In this document: positions 5,305-8,538 of the stretch, piece by piece
How the letters are laid out: each line of letters starts with the position of its first letter
Position numbering within the stretch: position 1 is the first letter of the stretch
From: an uncultured Prevotellaceae bacterium
GTDB taxonomy: Bacteria; Bacteroidota; Bacteroidia; Bacteroidales; Bacteroidaceae
Reading direction: 5' to 3'
DNA: 8,538 nt
Assembly: GCA_946403615.1 (NCBI GenBank)
Contig: CAMJAO010000076.1
Location: 1 to 8,538, forward strand
Position numbers and translations under genes: made by a program
The notes under the pieces: generated by a model
What the model saw: only the letters and a program-made list of their open reading frames with translations
Databases searched by the model: none
What the model was told of the DNA's origin: nothing

Positions 5305-6474
5305 TTATTTCACCACCACTCGTGAGCGGTAATCGAAGAGCGGTTGGTTGGAGCGCAGCGCATCGATGCTGAGGTTGAGCAGAACCGTACCACTCCAGTT
5401 AGCACCCCATGCGCTGAAGGGTTCGCCTTCCGGTGCGATATAAGAGAAGGTGCTGATATCGACCGGCAACGGCTCGAACACCATCATGAATGAGATATAA
5501 TCGCCCGCATTGCCTTCCATGAAGAACAATTGGTCGAGGGGCAATCCCTGCACCTCGCGCAGACGATACTGATGTCCGGTGGGACCTACGAGCACTGTTC
5601 TCGACTCAAATCCGAAATACTCTTTCGACCAGTTCTGCTCGGCAGCCAATGCTAAATAAGTAGCCTCGGGTGTAAGCCAGACGGCCATGGTCTGGTCCTT
5701 CACAGGTTTGATGAGATGGGCGTCGGTATAGACCTGCCATGTGTTCCAATTCTGTCTGTTGTAGGGTTTGTCTTCGCTGAGGTGTTGCTGTAACAGTCGT
5801 GGTTGGTGGTACTGGGGCTGCTGGTCATAGGCCAACGCTCTTGCCTTCCCGTTGAAATTGTTTCTGATGGTCACGTTATTGCCCACCAGATACCAGTTGG
5901 GTATGCCGAAGATGGTAATCTGAGTAGTCGTCTCTGGCAACGGGGGGAACACGACTTTCAGGTCGATGACCGATCCTTTCTTCGCCCTCACGCCGAAATG
6001 CTTGCGGAAGGTGTCGGGCTCTGTGCGTCGGATGCGGTATTGCACTCCCGTCTCATTATCTACGAGACACGCCTCCTCGGAAGCCAGCCACAGGTTCGTC
6101 ACCTCATCGGCAGGCATTCGGAAATAGCAGTGCAAGACGGTCTCGTCGTTCTCTTCGGTCAACATCCAACTCATGGGAACCATGGCGTCGTTCCAGAAAA
6201 GATTCTGGTTGCCGCTGAGTTCAGGGAATATGTTGTCAAAGTCTTCCTCGACCTTCACATTCTTCACCCAGCAGAAATCCTTGATCCATGCGTTATTGGT
6301 GCTATGCCATGTGACCGTCTCTTTCTTGGTTTTCTTGTCATATTCCGCCACCGGGCAGGGCACCATCACGCCCGTGCTTTTTGCCAAGATTCGCTGCAGT
6401 GGTTTTTGCTGAGCCCGCGCGCAAAGACTGACGAGGGACAACAGCGTGATAAGGGTAATAATGAATGATCTCAT
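5305..6474 (-). CDS. Secreted protein with a duplicated beta-sandwich-like domain
   Basis: A 389-residue protein starting at the ATG at 6474. The signal peptide MRSFIITLITLLSLVSLCAR ends at a likely ARA/QQ cleavage after residue 21. Cys18 is not in a proper lipobox, so a lipoprotein is unlikely. Two regions resemble each other. Residues 111-195 hold ACLVDNETGVQYRIRR and then VVFPPLP 38 residues later. Residues 261-355 hold TVLVGPTGHQYRLRE and then MVFEPLP 37 residues later. From recollection, many secreted Bacteroidales proteins carry one such unit (a Y-x-L/I strand, then an FxPLP strand) alongside other domains. The function is unknown, and no catalytic motif is visible. The mature part has four cysteines (40, 68, 116, 136), all in its first half. 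It follows the anti-sigma gene by 46 bases and precedes the receptor gene, so it is probably co-transcribed. It may be a periplasmic sensor or a receptor partner; this is inference. Confidence 0.7.
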   Translation of the reverse strand: MRSFIITLITLLSLVSLCARAQQKPLQRILAKSTGVMVPCPVAEYDKKTKKETVTWHSTNNAWIKDFCWVKNVKVEEDFDNIFPELSGNQNLFWNDAMVPMSWMLTEENDETVLHCYFRMPADEVTNLWLASEEACLVDNETGVQYRIRRTEPDTFRKHFGVRAKKGSVIDLKVVFPPLPETTTQITIFGIPNWYLVGNNVTIRNNFNGKARALAYDQQPQYHQPRLLQQHLSEDKPYNRQNWNTWQVYTDAHLIKPVKDQTMAVWLTPEATYLALAAEQNWSKEYFGFESRTVLVGPTGHQYRLREVQGLPLDQLFFMEGNAGDYISFMMVFEPLPVDISTFSYIAPEGEPFSAWGANWSGTVLLNLSIDALRSNQPLFDYRSRVVVK

Positions 6475-6520
6475 AACGATGTAACTTTAAGCGTTCTGTG
6501 TTGTGATATGATAGATTTGA

Positions 6521-7669
6521 TTAGTAATTAAGCGAACTGAAACGGGTATGCGTGATCCGTTCGCGGAAGTCCTGATAGCAGGCGGCCGACATGGCCGTGC
6601 CTAATGGAGAGTAGGTCTTGAACAACAGTATTCTGTTGCCGTTGATGCGCTCGGCCATCCAGAGGTATCTCCGCTTATTCTTCGGATCTTCCAGACAGAA
6701 GAAGAATTGCTGGTGGGTGAAATTCAGATGGTATCCGGGTGTGGTGTCTTCGTACGAACAGGCCGCTTGCAAAAGACGGGCGAAGAGGTTGATTTCCTCT
6801 TTGTCGGGGAAGACATAGGCCGCGCTGACCACCGCACTGTCTTTCGAGGTGACACTGCATTCCAACATCACTTCCTTCACTTCATTATAGGAGGCCAATT
6901 TCTCGATAAAATCGTTCATCTTGGCCGGGTCTTGATAGGTTGTGTCGGCCGCAGAAAGAGATGCGTAGAGCGCCTCTCCGTTAGCGGTCGCATAGGATGG
7001 GAAAAACTCATCAGCGGAAGATTTTGTCCGTTTCAGGGCCAAATCGTCTCCCATGGAAGAGGTCTCATGTGCATGGGTCATCCCCACCTCTTTTTCTGCA
7101 TGGGGGCGAGAGTCATCCCTTGCGGCAACAGTTTGAGATGCCGTTTGAGGACGGGTAACTTTCGGTTTGTTCTCCGCCACCAGATATCTCTCTTTCGGCG
7201 AGAGCGTACTGGCACTGCCGGGGAGTGCAGTCTCGGAAATGCCCTCTTCTTCCATGACAGACGGCTCCGGCTGAGAGCCGGTGTCTTTACCGTCATCTTG
7301 GGCCTGAGTGAGTGTGTCAGTGGATGATGAGGAATTGCTCCCCCTGAACAGCAGCGAGGCCCCAATACCGAATAACAAAAGCAGTGAAGCCGCAACGGCC
7401 AACTTGCGCCAAAGACGACCGCCGTGCTGTGTTCCGAGGGGAGTTATCCTTTGTGAGGTTTGTTGGCGCTCGGACATCATCTCATCGTATGCCGCCTCGC
7501 CCATCGCCCATTCACCAAGCATCAGGCGTATGGTCTGCCACTCTTCTGGCATCTCGCTGCCTTTCTGCTCATGACGATAGAGGGCACGTGCCAACAGACT
7601 TTCTTCCGCCGGAGATGTCTCCCCTTCGAGATACTTGTCTATGAGTTGTTGAATGTCCTTATCCTTCAT
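6521..7669 (-). CDS. Membrane-anchored anti-sigma-like protein, non-FecR
   Basis: I place the start at 7669 (382 residues, MKDKDIQQLIDKYLEGETSP) because that ATG overlaps the sigma stop as ATGA; an ATG nine bases upstream at 7678 is the alternative. Residues about 1-60 are a short acidic helical region with a YLEGETSPAEE motif, like the N-termini of Bacteroidetes anti-sigma proteins. RLWRK at about 86-90 precedes a single membrane span, LAVAASLLLLFGIGASLLF (about 90-108), placing the N-terminus in the cytoplasm. A Ser/Thr/Pro-rich linker (about 110-235) follows. A last folded region (about 250-378) has four cysteines and motifs including LNFTHQQFFFCLEDP and RYLWMAERINGNRILLFKTYSPL. No FecR domain is visible and I do not recognise this C-terminal region. 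The role is inferred from gene order and topology: it should hold the neighbouring sigma factor at the membrane and release it on a periplasmic cue. Confidence 0.72.
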   Translation of the reverse strand: MKDKDIQQLIDKYLEGETSPAEESLLARALYRHEQKGSEMPEEWQTIRLMLGEWAMGEAAYDEMMSERQQTSQRITPLGTQHGGRLWRKLAVAASLLLLFGIGASLLFRGSNSSSSTDTLTQAQDDGKDTGSQPEPSVMEEEGISETALPGSASTLSPKERYLVAENKPKVTRPQTASQTVAARDDSRPHAEKEVGMTHAHETSSMGDDLALKRTKSSADEFFPSYATANGEALYASLSAADTTYQDPAKMNDFIEKLASYNEVKEVMLECSVTSKDSAVVSAAYVFPDKEEINLFARLLQAACSYEDTTPGYHLNFTHQQFFFCLEDPKNKRRYLWMAERINGNRILLFKTYSPLGTAMSAACYQDFRERITHTRFSSLNY

Positions 7670-8178
7670 TGATTCCATTGTTTTCGTAGTTCTGAAAATA
7701 CTTTTTTTCTCGCCGCAGAGATGATTGACGCCACGGAAGATTTCGGGATGCCCGTCTGCACGGCTATCTCCGCGGTTGAGAGTCCTTCCTTCTGCCGCAT
7801 CTCAAAGAGTTGTCGTTCGCGGGGTTTCAGCGTGGCTATGGCATTGCCCAGGAGCCGTTGCTCATCCTCCGCTACCAGTTGGTCGTGCGGCGAGGGCGTG
7901 AGGTCGGCCGGTTGTTGAATCAGCGGGTCTATGCTGACTGTGACACCTCGGCGCTGCCGTTTCCTGTATATATCGATACAGCAGTTTTTCGCCACTCTGA
8001 CCGCCAGTGCATCCACGTTCCTGTTCGAGTCGATATGCTCGCAATAGCGCCATAAGAGAGTCATGGCCTCTTGTGCCGAGTCCTCGGCATCCTCACGGTT
8101 GCCAAAGAAATCGAGGCCCACTCTCAGCACTTTTTGGCGCAAAGGTGCTGCGATATGTTCAAACTCAGAACGTGTCAT
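7666..8178 (-). CDS. ECF-family RNA polymerase sigma factor
   Basis: A 170-residue sigma-70-family factor of the extracytoplasmic-function group, with no region 1 or 3. Region 2 spans about 9-75 and includes NREDAEDSAQEAMTLLWR (27-44, core-binding helix) and VDALAVRVAKNCCIDIYRKR (55-74, -10 recognition). A linker of about 35 residues follows. Region 4 spans about 108-163, with LKPRERQLFEMRQKEGLSTA and the helix-turn-helix IAVQTGIPKSSVASIISAARKK. Length and domain order are normal for the family. The final TGA overlaps the ATG of the anti-sigma gene, implying coupled translation. An exact -7 box lies about 105 bases upstream at 8283-8290. It is the first gene of the cluster; autoregulation is common in the family but no ECF promoter could be identified here. 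Confidence 0.92.
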   Translation of the reverse strand: MTRSEFEHIAAPLRQKVLRVGLDFFGNREDAEDSAQEAMTLLWRYCEHIDSNRNVDALAVRVAKNCCIDIYRKRQRRGVTVSIDPLIQQPADLTPSPHDQLVAEDEQRLLGNAIATLKPRERQLFEMRQKEGLSTAEIAVQTGIPKSSVASIISAARKKVFSELRKQWNQ

Positions 8179-8282
8179 TCACCTATAATACGATCGGAAT
8201 GGATAATAATTAAGTTAGAAAATGTATTTTTTTTAGGTTGAGGTCCGAGTAATGAGGTTTGAGTGTTCTAAATCATGACCCA

Positions 8283-8290
8283 CAAATATA
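8283..8290 (-). promoter_or_regulatory. Bacteroidetes -7 box for the sigma-factor cluster
   Basis: The minus strand reads TATATTTG, an exact TAnnTTTG match. Transcription would start near 8276 and give a leader of about 98 bases before the ATG at 8178. No clear TTG -33 box is seen at the usual distance. The leader includes a run of eight A on the transcript side (8226-8233). The match suggests the housekeeping sigma can transcribe the cluster. Confidence 0.45.
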
Positions 8291-8335
8291 AATAAGCAGC
8301 AATGAATGGTCAGATAATCAGTAAGTTAAAAATCT

Positions 8336-8380
8336 TACCCCGCCCCATCCCTGAAGCGAAAGGAGCGGGGTAGTTTTTTT
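8336..8380. terminator. Hairpin terminator downstream of the GH3 gene, probably bidirectional
   Basis: TACCCCGC (8336-8343) and GCGGGGTA (8365-8372) form perfect 8-bp G+C-rich arms with a 21-base loop. On the plus strand GTTTTTTT follows. On the minus strand the stem is followed by AGATTTTT. It starts 21 bases after the GH3 stop codon on the minus strand, the right place to end that transcript and insulate the sigma cluster. The loop carries CCCCATCCCT, shared with the palindrome at 5064-5089. Confidence 0.72.
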
Positions 8381-8393
8381 ATTAAAAAAGATT

Positions 8394-8538
8394 TTACTCG
8401 ATGGTCGTCTCAGAGAAATAATAGTCGCGGATGGGTTTCTTGACCGTTTCGCCCTTGATGGTGACAGGCTGTTGGAGTCGGATGTCGGCCGATGAGGCGC
8501 CCACCAGCAGCTTCACACGCTTGCCGCTGAAAGCCCAC
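8394..8538 (-). CDS. C-terminal end of a glycoside hydrolase family 3 enzyme (beta-glucosidase-like)
   Basis: Only the last 47 codons and the TAA stop (8396-8394) are in the window; the gene enters from the right edge. The translation contains RVKLLVGASSADIRLQQPVT and ends DYYFSETTIE. The VGASSxDIRL strand is characteristic of the fibronectin type III-like domain that closes many GH3 beta-glucosidases and xylosidases. The catalytic domains lie outside the window, so substrate cannot be said. It points the same way as the sigma cluster but is separated from it by the terminator at 8336-8380 and a promoter. Confidence 0.78.
   Translation of the reverse strand, partial: WAFSGKRVKLLVGASSADIRLQQPVTIKGETVKKPIRDYYFSETTIE

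Noticed and set aside
5803..6468. 221-codon plus-strand open frame
   Set aside because: Antisense shadow of the secreted duplicated-domain protein, whose signal peptide and internal repeat show that the minus strand is the coding one.
6405..6474. Lipoprotein signal for the secreted protein (Cys18)
   Set aside because: The residue before the cysteine is Leu, not Gly, Ala or Ser, and a good ARA/QQ signal peptidase I site follows.
6707..7327. 206-codon plus-strand open frame
   Set aside because: Antisense to the anti-sigma gene; composition is Cys/Arg/Gly-rich with no family resemblance.
8184..8190. TATAAT-like box on the plus strand
   Set aside because: Nothing is encoded downstream on that strand for it to serve, and the Bacteroidetes consensus is TAnnTTTG, not the E. 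coli -10.

Overview
The window looks like a Bacteroidales chromosome, most likely Prevotella or a close relative. This rests on a roughly 50% G+C composition, a glycoside hydrolase family 3 C-terminus, an outer-membrane barrel receptor with a Bacteroidetes-type plug, Bacteroidetes -7 promoter boxes (TAnnTTTG) ahead of genes, and starts preceded by A-rich sequence rather than a Shine-Dalgarno. The genus is inferred from family resemblance; no rRNA or marker gene is present.

Layout from left to right. (1) 1-68 is the first 22 codons of a minus-strand exported protein that runs off the left edge. (2) 69-1434 is a disordered accessory stretch. It holds one decayed plus-strand gene, an outer-membrane beta-barrel protein that has lost its N-terminus (314-922), set among short repeats, hairpins and a possible structured RNA near 1191-1288. 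(3) 1435-2022 is a minus-strand Crp/Fnr-family regulator. (4) 2175-8178 is a four-gene minus-strand cluster read right to left: ECF sigma factor (7666-8178), membrane-anchored anti-sigma-like protein (6521-7669), secreted protein with an internally duplicated domain (5305-6474), and a 998-residue outer-membrane plug/barrel receptor (2175-5171). (5) 8394-8538 is the C-terminus of a GH3 beta-glucosidase-like enzyme, separated from the cluster by a hairpin terminator at 8336-8380.

How the genes may work together: the sigma stop and anti-sigma start overlap as ATGA, so the two are probably co-translated. The anti-sigma protein has one membrane span and a large periplasmic part that is not a FecR domain. 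The next two genes encode a secreted and an outer-membrane protein in the same orientation. This suggests an envelope-sensing unit in which a periplasmic or outer-membrane signal frees the sigma factor. The signal and any ligand cannot be read from the sequence.

The points most worth a second look are the non-FecR anti-sigma protein with its unrecognised C-terminal domain, the duplicated domain in the secreted protein, the G+C-rich palindromic repeat translated in frame ahead of the receptor's signal peptide, and the three-hairpin element at 1191-1288.
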